NCBI RefSeq assembly: GCF_003355515.1
Contig: NZ_CP031367.1
Span: 496,001 to 560,000 of the forward strand
From: Aliarcobacter trophiarum LMG 25534
GTDB taxonomy: Bacteria > Campylobacterota > Campylobacteria > Campylobacterales > Arcobacteraceae
Reading direction: 5' to 3'
DNA: 64,000 bases
A model generated the notes under the pieces. It was not told the DNA's origin and ran no database searches. It worked only from the letters and a program-made list of their open reading frames with translations. The position numbers and the translations under genes are program-made. Position 1 is the stretch's first letter, and every line of letters begins with the position of its first letter. Shown one piece after another: positions 50,314 to 59,483 of this stretch.

Positions 50314-51515
50314 TATTTAGCATCTAATTCTAAAATTTTCCAAGGAAGTCCTTGAGTCATTAGCTCATCCATAAATGGTTTTGCATCAAACTCTTCAATA
50401 TTAAATACTCCCTTATCTTGCCAAATACCTTTATATAACATTTTTGAACCAATCATAGCTGGAACTCCTGTTGTATAACTAACAGCTTGTGCTCCTGTTT
50501 CTTTATAGCACTCTTGATGGTCACAAACATTATAAATATAAACTTTTCTTGGTTTTCCATCTTTTAAACCTTCAATAATACACCCTATATTTGTTTTCCC
50601 AACAGTTCTTGGTCCTAAACTTGCTGGGTCTGGAAGTAGAGTTTTTAGAAACTCAATTGGAATAATTTGTTGACCTTTATGCTCTATAGGCTCAATTCCA
50701 AGCATCCCAACATTTTGTAGACAGTTCATATGTTGAATATATGAGTCACCAAATGTCATAAAAAATCTAATTCTTTTTAAGTCTTTTATATTTTTTGATA
50801 AACTTTCTAACTCTTCGTGATATAGAAGATATGAAGCTTTTACTCCTATTTCTGGATAGTCATGATCTACTCTTATTTCAAGTGGCTTTGTCTCTATCCA
50901 TTTCCCATCTTCCCAATATCTTCCATTCGCACTTACTTCTCTTAAATTAATTTCTGGATTAAAGTTTGTCGCAAATTTATAACCGTGATCTCCTGCATTA
51001 CAATCCATAATATCTATATAATGAATTTCATCAAATAAGTTTTGTTGAGCATAAGCACAAAATACTCCTGTAACTCCTGGGTCAAATCCAGAACCTAAAA
51101 GTGCCATAATTCCACTATCTTTAAACTGTTTGTCTCTTGCCCACTGCTCTTTATACTCAAATTTTGCTTCATCTGGGTGTTCATAATTTGCAGTATCAAC
51201 ATAATCAACTTTACATCTTGTACAAGCATCCATAATTGTCAAATCTTGATAGGGTAAAGCAACATTTAAAACTAACTTTGGATTTACTTTTTCTATAAGT
51301 TTTATAAGTTCATCAACACTATCTGCATCTACTTGTGCTGTATCTATTCTTACACCTTGATTTTTCAAAATATATTCTGCTATTGCATCACACTTACTAA
51401 TAGTTCTTGATGCTAATGTAATCTTCTCAAATGTATCAATATTCATAGCACATTTTACAGTTGCTACTTGACTAACTCCACCAGCCCCAATGATTAAAAT
51501 CCCTTTTTTAGTCAT
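50313..51515 (-). CDS. Carboxynorspermidine dehydrogenase (saccharopine dehydrogenase family)
   Basis: This 400-aa enzyme begins with a Rossmann GAGGVSQV loop and has the saccharopine dehydrogenase C-terminal domain. LLGSGFDPGVTGVFCAYA is typical of the carboxynorspermidine (CANSDH/LYS1-like) group, which condenses aspartate semialdehyde with a diamine using NADPH. It is coupled to nspC. asd, earlier in the window, makes the aspartate semialdehyde. The lysine pathway is another possibility for the fold, but the nspC context decides it. Confidence 0.92.
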   Translation of the reverse strand: MTKKGILIIGAGGVSQVATVKCAMNIDTFEKITLASRTISKCDAIAEYILKNQGVRIDTAQVDADSVDELIKLIEKVNPKLVLNVALPYQDLTIMDACTRCKVDYVDTANYEHPDEAKFEYKEQWARDKQFKDSGIMALLGSGFDPGVTGVFCAYAQQNLFDEIHYIDIMDCNAGDHGYKFATNFNPEINLREVSANGRYWEDGKWIETKPLEIRVDHDYPEIGVKASYLLYHEELESLSKNIKDLKRIRFFMTFGDSYIQHMNCLQNVGMLGIEPIEHKGQQIIPIEFLKTLLPDPASLGPRTVGKTNIGCIIEGLKDGKPRKVYIYNVCDHQECYKETGAQAVSYTTGVPAMIGSKMLYKGIWQDKGVFNIEEFDAKPFMDELMTQGLPWKILELDAK

Positions 51516-51646
51516 TTTTATTCTCCAAAAATATATAATAATGTTTATATTATATCTTTTTTATCTATAATTTTTATTGAAGTAGAATTTTATTTTTGCA
51601 TTATTTTTTTAAATATTGTACTATTTTAAAAAATTAAAGAGCGATT

Positions 51647-52534
51647 ATGAAAATTATAAAATCTGCTACACTTGATAGTATTGAAGCTACAATTATTGAT
51701 GTTGAAGCTACATTTACAAAAGGAATGCCCAGTTTTACAATAGTTGGAATGGTAAGCACTAGTATAAATGAGTCAAAAGACAGGGTAAAATCTTCACTGC
51801 TTTTAAATGATTTCAAATTTCCACCTCTAAAAATTACAATTAATCTATCGCCTAGTGAGTTAAATAAAAAAGGTTCACATTTTGATTTAGCTATTGCTTT
51901 ACAAGTTGCTCTATTTAATGAGAGTAAGATAGGGTTTGATGATTTTTTCTTTTTTGGAGAGTTGGCTCTTGATGGGACAATAAAAGATACAAGCCATATT
52001 TTTGCAATAGTTTTATCTTTGGCAAAAAAAGGTGAATTAAAAAGAGTTGTAACATCTTTAGAGAGCGCAAAGAAATTAGGAAATATTCCAAATATTGATA
52101 TTTATGTGGTAAATTCCTTAAATAGTGCAATAGAGTTTGTACAAAGTAGAGAAAAGGATAAATATCTATTTGAAAAAGAGCAGATTAAATATGAAGTTTT
52201 AAATATAAAAGAAGAACAATATTTTTATAGTAGAAAATATGATGAGGATTTTAAAGATGTATTAGGACAAGATATGGCGAAATATGCTGCACTTATTTGT
52301 GCTGCTGGAAATCATAATCTTTTGATGGAAGGAAGCCCTGGATGTGGAAAATCAATGATAGCAAAAAGATTGCAATATATCTTGGCTCCTATGAATCTTG
52401 AAGAGATACTTGAAAAAGCAAAACTTCAAGCACTAGATTTGAAAGATGTTGATTTTACTCCAACAAGAGCTTTTAGAAACCCACATCATTCAAGTACAAA
52501 ATCATCAATTTTTGGTGGTGGATGTCATTTCTAA
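51647..52534 (+). pseudogene. comM: comM (yifB) Mg-chelatase-like ATPase, truncated by an island
   Basis: This is the first 290 or so codons of ComM, the helicase that helps integrate DNA in natural transformation. The Lon-like N-terminal domain and Walker A (GSPGCGKSMIAKR) are present. Normal ComM goes on from SIFGGG into about 200 further residues with Walker B (FFDE). Here the reading ends GGGCHF-stop, where TGTCATTTC starts at 52523. Homologous sequence therefore ends at 52522. The missing part should lie beyond the island, to the right of this window. Transformation-linked recombination is probably impaired. Confidence 0.93.
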
Positions 52535-52575
52535 TAATTAATGCTACTTTATAAATAATAATACTACAAAATATA
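52523..52575 (+). repeat. Left terminus with two sub-terminal repeats
   Basis: TGTCATTTC is at 52523-52531. GCTAC at 52543-52547 and ACTAC at 52563-52567 lie in related blocks (AATAATTAATGCTACTTTATA and ATAATAATACTACAAAATA) exactly 20 bp apart. Such tandem sites bind the DDE transposase in Tn7-like ends. Confidence 0.5.
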
Positions 52576-52696
52576 GTTTTTCTATACAATTTGTTGCCTA
52601 ATTTTACAATTCATTTGATAATTTAAACTAAAAAGTTATTGGACTGTTTAAATAAGGTTTGAAAATTAGGTTTAAACTAATTAAATTCTAACAAGT

Positions 52697-53470
52697 CTAA
52701 TTCTGATTTATTAAATCAATGATATACTCATAATGTTTTAAATTAACTCCTATAGCAAGAATATCACCATTTGTTGCGAAAGTAATATCTGTAACTATTG
52801 AAACAAGTTCATTATTAGTATTAACAATTGGGGCTCCACTACATCCTTTAAAATCATCAATCGTTTTATTTTTTGTGTTTAATTTAAAAATGTAAGTATT
52901 ATTCTTAGGTTCTTCTCGAACAAATATCATGTCAGTATAACTCACAAGCTCAACGATTTTTTGATTATAAAGAGGTGTACTCATTTCTTCTAATTTAGGT
53001 TTTATATTTCCTGCAAATGCATATTTTTCATTTTTATCAATATATACAATTTTATTAAATATATGATTTTTATTAATTTTAATCGTTCCATCATTAGATA
53101 TAATTTTTGAGGAATTTAGTTTATATAAATATTCTCTTTTTATTTTGACAAAGAAAAAATCTGGGAAATAACCATTTCCTAGCTTTTTTAAATTATGTGT
53201 AGATAAAAAATTTAATTGTTCTATTTCAAATGGTAAAAGTGCAGCACCTTTATTTTCTTCAAAATAAAGCTCTATTGCAATATATTTTGCTTTTTGAATA
53301 CTATTACTGGCTGCTTTTACATTTTCAACTATACTATGTAAAGCTCCTAATAAAAAAATATCTTTACCTCTAAAAAGAAAAAAACCTGAAGATATTCCAG
53401 TTATAGGATAGCCTTTAGGGTCATTAAATGAGACAATTGGAACAAAATTATTAAATAAAATATCTTGCAA
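52697..53470 (-). CDS. Cytosolic trypsin-like serine protease
   Basis: This 257-aa protein has a chymotrypsin-like layout: H45 in LLGALHSIVEN, D104 in GYFPDFFFVKI, and S211 in FKGCSGAPIV. It has no signal peptide or PDZ domain, so it is probably cytosolic. The start is TTG at 53470 after TAGGAG. Trypsin-like domains without secretion signals occur in bacterial defence loci. The neighbour (53587-56009) is a permuted NlpC/P60-type gene in the same orientation, separated by 116 bp. Confidence 0.72.
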   Translation of the reverse strand: MQDILFNNFVPIVSFNDPKGYPITGISSGFFLFRGKDIFLLGALHSIVENVKAASNSIQKAKYIAIELYFEENKGAALLPFEIEQLNFLSTHNLKKLGNGYFPDFFFVKIKREYLYKLNSSKIISNDGTIKINKNHIFNKIVYIDKNEKYAFAGNIKPKLEEMSTPLYNQKIVELVSYTDMIFVREEPKNNTYIFKLNTKNKTIDDFKGCSGAPIVNTNNELVSIVTDITFATNGDILAIGVNLKHYEYIIDLINQN

Positions 53471-54653
53471 CTTTAACTCCTATTTTAAATCTAAAATATA
53501 AATAAAAATTTTTTTGTCTTCATAATGTAAATATTTTCTTAGAATATCTAATTATTACTTACAATTAAATGTTAAAATAATAATTTTTATTTACTAGTTC
53601 TACATAATTCTTCTAATTTTTTTTTCTCTTCATTTAAGATATTCATGTTATTTGATACATTAGAAGATAAATATTTATTTTTAGTACTTTTTTTTAAAAC
53701 ATATTTCATGGCTTTAATCAAAGTAGTATATTTACTAATAACAAATTCTAATCGATTTTTATGTAGGTCTTTATCTAGCTTAAAATAGTTAAATTTAAAA
53801 ATTTCAAAATTTTGTGTTGCTGTTAAATAGTTATGAATTATTCTATTAGTATAGGATTGAATATTTTCAAATTCTTTATTTATTGCATAAAGTATGGCAT
53901 CAATATATTTGAATCTTTCTATGAATAGATTGGTATTAAATAACCATGGATTATTGTTTTTTTCTAATGTATAGTTTTCTAGATAACCACTTTTTTCAAT
54001 ATATCTAGATACTATATCATCTGCTTCAGGATGTTCAATTAAAAAATTCATTACATCATTTTGAGAATTAATTTTTTCATACCCAAATTTCAACCTAGCA
54101 TAATCTCTCGTATTATTAAGCCATTTATATGTAGATATTTGATTTTCATATACTAAATTTTTTGTTGAAACAAAATTTATTTCTTCTTGTGTTGCTCTTC
54201 TGAGCATACTAGGTACTTCTTCAAAAAAATTAGAATTTTCGAGTTCTACAGGTTTGCAAAAATCTGGATTTTCAACAACTTTATAACCAATATAAGAATA
54301 AGCTTGTGCAACTAACCTAGAACAAAACTGCATTTGGCTTTGTGAATTTTCTGGTCTTCTTTTTTTACCTGATATAATTGCCTCTTTTACTGAATAAAGT
54401 GTTCCAACTTTACTTCTTAAGAATTTTACAATTTCTTTAGATTCAACAACTGTTAATTTTTTTATAGGTCTTAAAACTTTTAAATCGTTTTCTTCTTCGA
54501 CTAAAATTCTTTGAGGATTGAGTGTAAATACTCCTTGTTTTTCAGCATGAAATAAAGATGTATTGGAATGACCCCAAAAAAGTAGACAGAAATTTATTCA
54601 GTTAATTAAAATAACAATTTAGAGAAAATTGTAAACAATTGAAGGAATTAAAA

Positions 54654-54938
54654 ATGGCAAGAAGAGAATATAGTGAAGAGTTTAGAAGAGATGCTGTAAA
54701 ACAAGTTATAGAAAATGGATATGGGGTTGTTGAAACAGCTGAGAGGTTAGGTGTCCATTATGATTCTTTGAGAAACTGGATAAAAAAATACAAATCACCA
54801 GAAGCTGAAGTAGAAATAAAAAAAACTCAAGATACAACAGCTGAAATAAAAAGATTGCAAAAAGAATTAAAGAGAGTTACAGAAGAGAGGGATATTTTAA
54901 AAAAGGCCGCAGCGTACTTTGCAAACAACCCAAATTAA
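54654..54938 (+). CDS. IS3-family OrfA (HTH), copy 2
   Basis: This 94-aa HTH protein is identical to copy 1. The ATG follows GAAGGAATT. Near its end the A6G run allows a -1 shift into orfB. Confidence 0.92.
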   Translation: MARREYSEEFRRDAVKQVIENGYGVVETAERLGVHYDSLRNWIKKYKSPEAEVEIKKTQDTTAEIKRLQKELKRVTEERDILKKAAAYFANNPN

Positions 54939-54985
54939 AGTACGCATTTATAAAGGAGTATCAAATACAGTACACAATCAGAAGA

Positions 54986-55822
54986 ATGTGTACTGTATTG
55001 AAAGTTCATCCTAGTGGGTATTATAAATGGTTAAAACAACCTATTTCAAATTTAGAGATTGAAAATCAACAAATTTTACAAGAGATAAAAAAAGCATATA
55101 GAGAGTCAAATGGGATATATGGATATAGAAATATTCATAAAGATTTAAAGGCTTCAAATATACATGTAAATAAGAAAAGAGTTGCAAGATTAATGAAAGA
55201 AGCAAAACTTTGTGGAATAGGAAATTATAAAAGAAAACCAAAGCATAAGGCTGGTTCAATTCATAAAGCACATCCAAATCATTTAAAACAATGTTTTTTA
55301 ACATATAAACCAAATGAATCTTGGGTTAGTGATATCACATATATCAGAACTTATGAAGGATGGTTATATTTAGCTACAGTTATAGATCTTTATTCAAGAA
55401 AAATAATTGGTTGGGCAACAGGACATAGACAATCAACATCTTTAATTATTAAAGCTTTGAAAAAAACAACTCACAGAATTAAAAATCATAAAGTAATTCT
55501 TCATTCAGATCAAGGTAGCCAATATAGTTCTTATGAATACCAAACATTTTTAAAGCATCATAATATTATCCCAAGTATGAGCCGTAGAGGTAATTGTTAT
55601 GATAATGCAGTAGCAGAGAGTTTTTTTAAGACATTAAAAAAAGAATTAGTTAGAAAAACTATATTTCATACAAGAGCAGAAGCTAGAGATAAAATATTTG
55701 AATATATAGAAATGTTTTATAACGCAAAAAGACGACATAGTTTTTTAGATTTTATAAGTCCAAATGAATTTGAGAAAAGATACAATGATAGTGTTACTCA
55801 ACCCAAGGTGTTAACTGATTAA
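54986..55822 (+). CDS. IS3-family transposase OrfB, copy 2
   Basis: This is identical to copy 1 at the protein level, with the DDE residues intact. The -1 frame is open from the slippery site through KYAFIKEYQIQYTIRRMC to the first ATG, so an OrfAB fusion can form. Confidence 0.94.
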   Translation: MCTVLKVHPSGYYKWLKQPISNLEIENQQILQEIKKAYRESNGIYGYRNIHKDLKASNIHVNKKRVARLMKEAKLCGIGNYKRKPKHKAGSIHKAHPNHLKQCFLTYKPNESWVSDITYIRTYEGWLYLATVIDLYSRKIIGWATGHRQSTSLIIKALKKTTHRIKNHKVILHSDQGSQYSSYEYQTFLKHHNIIPSMSRRGNCYDNAVAESFFKTLKKELVRKTIFHTRAEARDKIFEYIEMFYNAKRRHSFLDFISPNEFEKRYNDSVTQPKVLTD

Positions 55823-56221
55823 AAAAGTGTCTACTAACTTGGGGTCATTCCATATTAGTTAAACAAATCATTGCATGTGAATAGCGACTTTTAGTATATA
55901 CTTGTATCGCTTTACTATGTAATTTCTTACCTGATTCTAATATAATATCTCCTGGTAATAATTTATTATAATTCATTATATATCTTTTATCAATAGCTGA
56001 ATCTAACATTATTACTCCTAAATTTATTTTTAAAAGGCTCTAAAATTTTATATTTAGTTTATAACCTATCCTAGTACAAATTTTATCGACTTTTTGATTA
56101 ATTTGTAGTAGATAGTAGACTTATTAAAAAAATATAATATTTTAGATAGAATAACACTTAATTATTTAAATTTAACCGTCTAATAAATGTGGAAAAACTA
56201 ATAAAATATAAGAGGATAGTT

Positions 56222-57415
56222 GTGTCAAAAAAAGAAATAGAAGATGTATTAACTAGAATAAATGAAAAATTACTAGATATTAATAATCTATATGAAAAAT
56301 TAGAGAACAGTTACTCTATAAACAAGGCTTTCATAGATGAAAATAGTGATGATTCTCTAAAAAAATTGGTTAATGATGAATTAGCTATTATTAAATCTCA
56401 ATCAAATGATGTTAGTAAAATGCTAAATCAACTTCAAGAATCTTTTGAGTTTTTAACATCTTTGCAAAATAATGGTAAAAATAGAATACAATATATTTAT
56501 GATTTGCTATCTGATAAAGTTTTAGAAGATATCAAAGAAAAAAGTGAATCTTTTTATAAATCGTATAATGAAGTATTTAATGGTGAAAATGGTGATTTAG
56601 CAGAAGATTTTATAACAAAATATGAGAAAATCAATAATTTATATAAAAAATTATACGAAAATAATAATGATAAACAAAGTGTAAGTGAAGAGCTAGAAGA
56701 AAAAATAGATAATTTTTTTGAAACATATAGTATATTAATAAAAAATGATGATGATAATTCTATTTATAATGAGTTTATTAAGAAAAATGATGATTTTAAT
56801 AATAAAAAAATTAAATTAGATAGTTTTTACAATAAAATATTTGGGAATGAAAAAGAAGATACAAAATCCTTAAATAATGAACTTGAACAAAGAATGAAAA
56901 GACTGCAAGAGATAGAGGAAGAAGCAAAAAAAATTATATCATTATCAAGTGATGCAGGTTTGGCAGGAGGTTTTCATCAAAAAGTAAAAGAAGTTAAAAT
57001 TAACAAATATGTTAGTTTGGGTGTTTTTGTTATAGTGTTAATAATTATGGGAGTCTTTAATTTTAATACTATAGATTTTGATAATTTAAAAGAAATAGAT
57101 GTGGTATCAATAATAACAAGATTTATGATAAATCTTCCTTTTTTATGGATAGCAACAGTTGCTAATATAAACTTAAATAAATATACAAAATTAGAACAAG
57201 AATATTCTCATAAAGAGTCACTTGCAAAATCATTTGAAAGATATAAGACGGAGATTGAAAAGCTAGATAATATAGATAGTGATAAATCTAACAGTTTAAT
57301 GATAAGTTTGATGGAGCTAAATATTGAAGCATTTAAAGTAAATCCAGCAAATTCAATTGATAAAATTAAAAGTGATTCAAGTCTATTAGATGTATTTCAA
57401 AGGAAAAAAGAATAA
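56222..57415 (+). CDS. Coiled-coil protein with two C-terminal TM helices
   Basis: I do not recognise this protein of about 397 aa by name. Residues 1-260 are long charged coiled coil. Two TM helices (about 270-290, YVSLGVFVIVLIIMG, and 310-330, INLPFLWIATVANI) follow, then a conserved tail YSHKESLAKSFERYKTEIEKL. The frame opens at a GTG at 56189, but the GTG at 56222 (VSKKEIED) has AGAGGA 5 nt upstream. It precedes a possible TnsE-like gene and type IIG enzyme in the same orientation, so it may belong to the same island function. Confidence 0.55.
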   Translation: MSKKEIEDVLTRINEKLLDINNLYEKLENSYSINKAFIDENSDDSLKKLVNDELAIIKSQSNDVSKMLNQLQESFEFLTSLQNNGKNRIQYIYDLLSDKVLEDIKEKSESFYKSYNEVFNGENGDLAEDFITKYEKINNLYKKLYENNNDKQSVSEELEEKIDNFFETYSILIKNDDDNSIYNEFIKKNDDFNNKKIKLDSFYNKIFGNEKEDTKSLNNELEQRMKRLQEIEEEAKKIISLSSDAGLAGGFHQKVKEVKINKYVSLGVFVIVLIIMGVFNFNTIDFDNLKEIDVVSIITRFMINLPFLWIATVANINLNKYTKLEQEYSHKESLAKSFERYKTEIEKLDNIDSDKSNSLMISLMELNIEAFKVNPANSIDKIKSDSSLLDVFQRKKE

Positions 57416-57496
57416 CTTTTACTTTTTAATAGGTTATTAATAAAATTTAGATGTTCACACTAAAAATAATACAATATGCTAAAAAAAATATTATTT

Positions 57497-57526
57497 TTGA
57501 ATATTTACAAAATATCATGCTACAAT
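57497..57526 (+). promoter_or_regulatory. Promoter next to the start codon (possibly leaderless mRNA)
   Basis: TTGAAT at 57497-57502 and the extended -10 TGCTACAAT ending at 57526 have an 18-nt spacer. The -10 box lies 7 nt before ATG 57534 and no ribosome binding site is visible, so transcription should start at or very near the start codon. Confidence 0.6.
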
Positions 57527-57533
57527 CTCTCTT

Positions 57534-59330
57534 ATGAAAAATTTAAAATTTAGAGAAAAAACTCCGCCCATTGATAGATTTCCAAAAGACGACGTTTTTC
57601 GAGTAGTATGGGCGTATGGTTCTGTACAAAAAGGTTCAACAACTACTGGTATTCCAGAAATTCATGTTTTACTGGTTGAATTGACTTTTAATAATTCTAC
57701 AAATGAATATGAATTATCTAAACAAACTAAAGTTGTAAAAATATCAATAGCCCAGTTAGATACAGTTAGATATATGACTATATGGAAAGGACAAAAAAGA
57801 ATTAATAGTTGTTGGGAAAATTTCTCTGAATATAAAAGTAATGTAAGATTTAATTTAGATACTACTAATAGTGAAACTATTAAATATTCTACACAAAATC
57901 AAAATAAAACCTATCGCTATTTATTTCCATTCAATAAATATAAAATTGAAAATATAGATAAACAATATTTTGTTAAATTTACAAATTCTACATTCACTAA
58001 AATTTCACATGATAATATTGATGTAATAATACCATCTATGGAACTTTTTACTTCTACATATGCCCCTCACGAACAGCAAATAAGATATAAATTAATACAA
58101 AAATCATTAAGTGATACTTTAGATGATTATGTAAAAAGTTCGATAGAAGATAGTGGAAAATATATAATAGAGTTAGTGGAAGATAAAGTTGATTCAAATA
58201 TAGTTTTTTTAGCCTATGCCTCTTTAAATCAAATAACAAGACAACGATTATCAAAAACAAGGACAAGCCTTGAAAATGGAATGGTTGATAAATATCCAGT
58301 AATTCTACCATATCACCCAACTTCACTATCAATCCAAGGAGATGGATTTTGGATTGATGAAAATACTTTTTTTATGATTAGAATAAATAAATATTCACTA
58401 CCTAGTGATTATGAAATAGTAGAACTAAAAGATGAACTGGATATTGAAGAAAGTAAAAAAGAAAATGATAAAAACAAATCTTATGGGCAAATTCCTAGAA
58501 ATTTAGATGATTATCAATTACCTGCAACAAATGAACACAATCCTCATAGAAGAAATGGGTATTTAGCACTTATATCAGAAGTAGATTTATTAGAGGATTC
58601 TAAACATAAAATTAGTAGAAAGATTAATGTAAAAACTATAAAAGCACAAGAAAGTAATACAGAAATTCAAAATACTGAAAATATTGAGAATGTTTCATCG
58701 GGAGAAGCTGACAGTACAAAAGATTCAGAAAAAACTGGTAAATTATGTACAAAACAAGAAAATAAAAAACTTCATCAATCAAAAGCATTAGATTTATTTT
58801 TAGATGATATATTACAAATGAGAGATAAAAAAGTAGATATATCAGAAGGTAATAAAATATATATAACAGATGCTTCTTGTGTGAATGAAGAAGCAAATAT
58901 TACGACAGATAAATATTTTATTGAATTTAATGATATATTGAAATCCAGAAATGAAACAAATAGTTTTGCTGTGATGAGGAATAGAATAGAGGAAAAAGAT
59001 AAATTAGGAAAAACTAAAAGAAAAGATACCTTTATAGGATATAGGAAATGTTTTTTATTAAAAATTTGCTTAAGTAATGGAAAGTGGTTTTATCTTTTAG
59101 AAATTGAGAGAAAAGATAATACAGAAGGTTTTTCTGGGTTGTTATTAAAACCAGAAAATGAATTTGATAAAGCAATTTTAGAAGAAAATATAATGACTGT
59201 GATTAAAGCTAAGGGGATATTGAAAAATGCTACTTTTAAAATTAAAAATGTAATTTTTAAACATGTTGTAGATAAAGAAAGCGGTAGTTTGATTGACTGT
59301 TATTTAAAAAATTTTAGAAGAATAGTATAA
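57534..59330 (+). CDS. Possible TnsE-like protein
   Basis: This 598-aa protein has no known catalytic motif. The N-terminal AYGSVQKGSTTTGIPEIHV, the central IIPSMELFTSTYAPHEQQIR, and the C-terminal NGKWFYLLEIERKD with GLLL resemble Tn7 TnsE (compare IPxxEL and FxLLEV in TnsE). A low-complexity acidic segment lies between the halves (about 300-400). TnsE directs Tn7 to replicating DNA. The plus orientation and downstream methylase genes do not match the canonical tnsABCDE order. I judged similarity by eye, so it may belong to another family. Confidence 0.35.
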   Translation: MKNLKFREKTPPIDRFPKDDVFRVVWAYGSVQKGSTTTGIPEIHVLLVELTFNNSTNEYELSKQTKVVKISIAQLDTVRYMTIWKGQKRINSCWENFSEYKSNVRFNLDTTNSETIKYSTQNQNKTYRYLFPFNKYKIENIDKQYFVKFTNSTFTKISHDNIDVIIPSMELFTSTYAPHEQQIRYKLIQKSLSDTLDDYVKSSIEDSGKYIIELVEDKVDSNIVFLAYASLNQITRQRLSKTRTSLENGMVDKYPVILPYHPTSLSIQGDGFWIDENTFFMIRINKYSLPSDYEIVELKDELDIEESKKENDKNKSYGQIPRNLDDYQLPATNEHNPHRRNGYLALISEVDLLEDSKHKISRKINVKTIKAQESNTEIQNTENIENVSSGEADSTKDSEKTGKLCTKQENKKLHQSKALDLFLDDILQMRDKKVDISEGNKIYITDASCVNEEANITTDKYFIEFNDILKSRNETNSFAVMRNRIEEKDKLGKTKRKDTFIGYRKCFLLKICLSNGKWFYLLEIERKDNTEGFSGLLLKPENEFDKAILEENIMTVIKAKGILKNATFKIKNVIFKHVVDKESGSLIDCYLKNFRRIV

Positions 59331-59483
59331 ACATTATAATTTTTTAAATATACATAAAAGATAATTTAAAGACTCTTTTTTTATTAAATTGAAGATATAA
59401 TAAAGACTTGTATTAGTTGTATATTATGAACAATAATATCATATTATTAAAAAAATTAAAATTTAAATGGAATCTGAACAATC

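Larger units (their letters stand above)
54564..55852 (+). mobile_element. IS3-family element, copy 2 (1289 bp)
   Basis: It has the same length, ends and predicted proteins as the copy at 22018-23306. The flanking bases TAT at 54561-54563 and 55853-55855 are the 3-bp target duplication. It disrupts the NlpC/P60-like gene. Slippery A-AAA-AAG is at 54899-54905. Confidence 0.96.
53587..56009 (-). pseudogene. Permuted NlpC/P60-like (YiiX-type) gene interrupted by IS3
   Basis: Removing the 1289-bp IS and one 3-bp target repeat restores a 376-codon frame from ATG 56009 (GGAG upstream) to 53587. The N-terminal part has LLPGDIILESG and SRYSHAMICL (H45). The C-terminal part has QFCSRLVAQAYSYIG (C132). 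This is the histidine-before-cysteine order of permuted papain-like NlpC/P60 enzymes. About 240 helical residues follow. The two coding pieces are 55853-56009 and 53587-54563. The insertion splits codon 53. The IS is recent, since both halves stay open. Confidence 0.85.

Noticed and set aside
51647-52534. comM ended by a simple frameshift
   Set aside because: Sequence after 52522 has no similarity to the ComM C terminus in any frame over the following bases, so it was replaced, not shifted.
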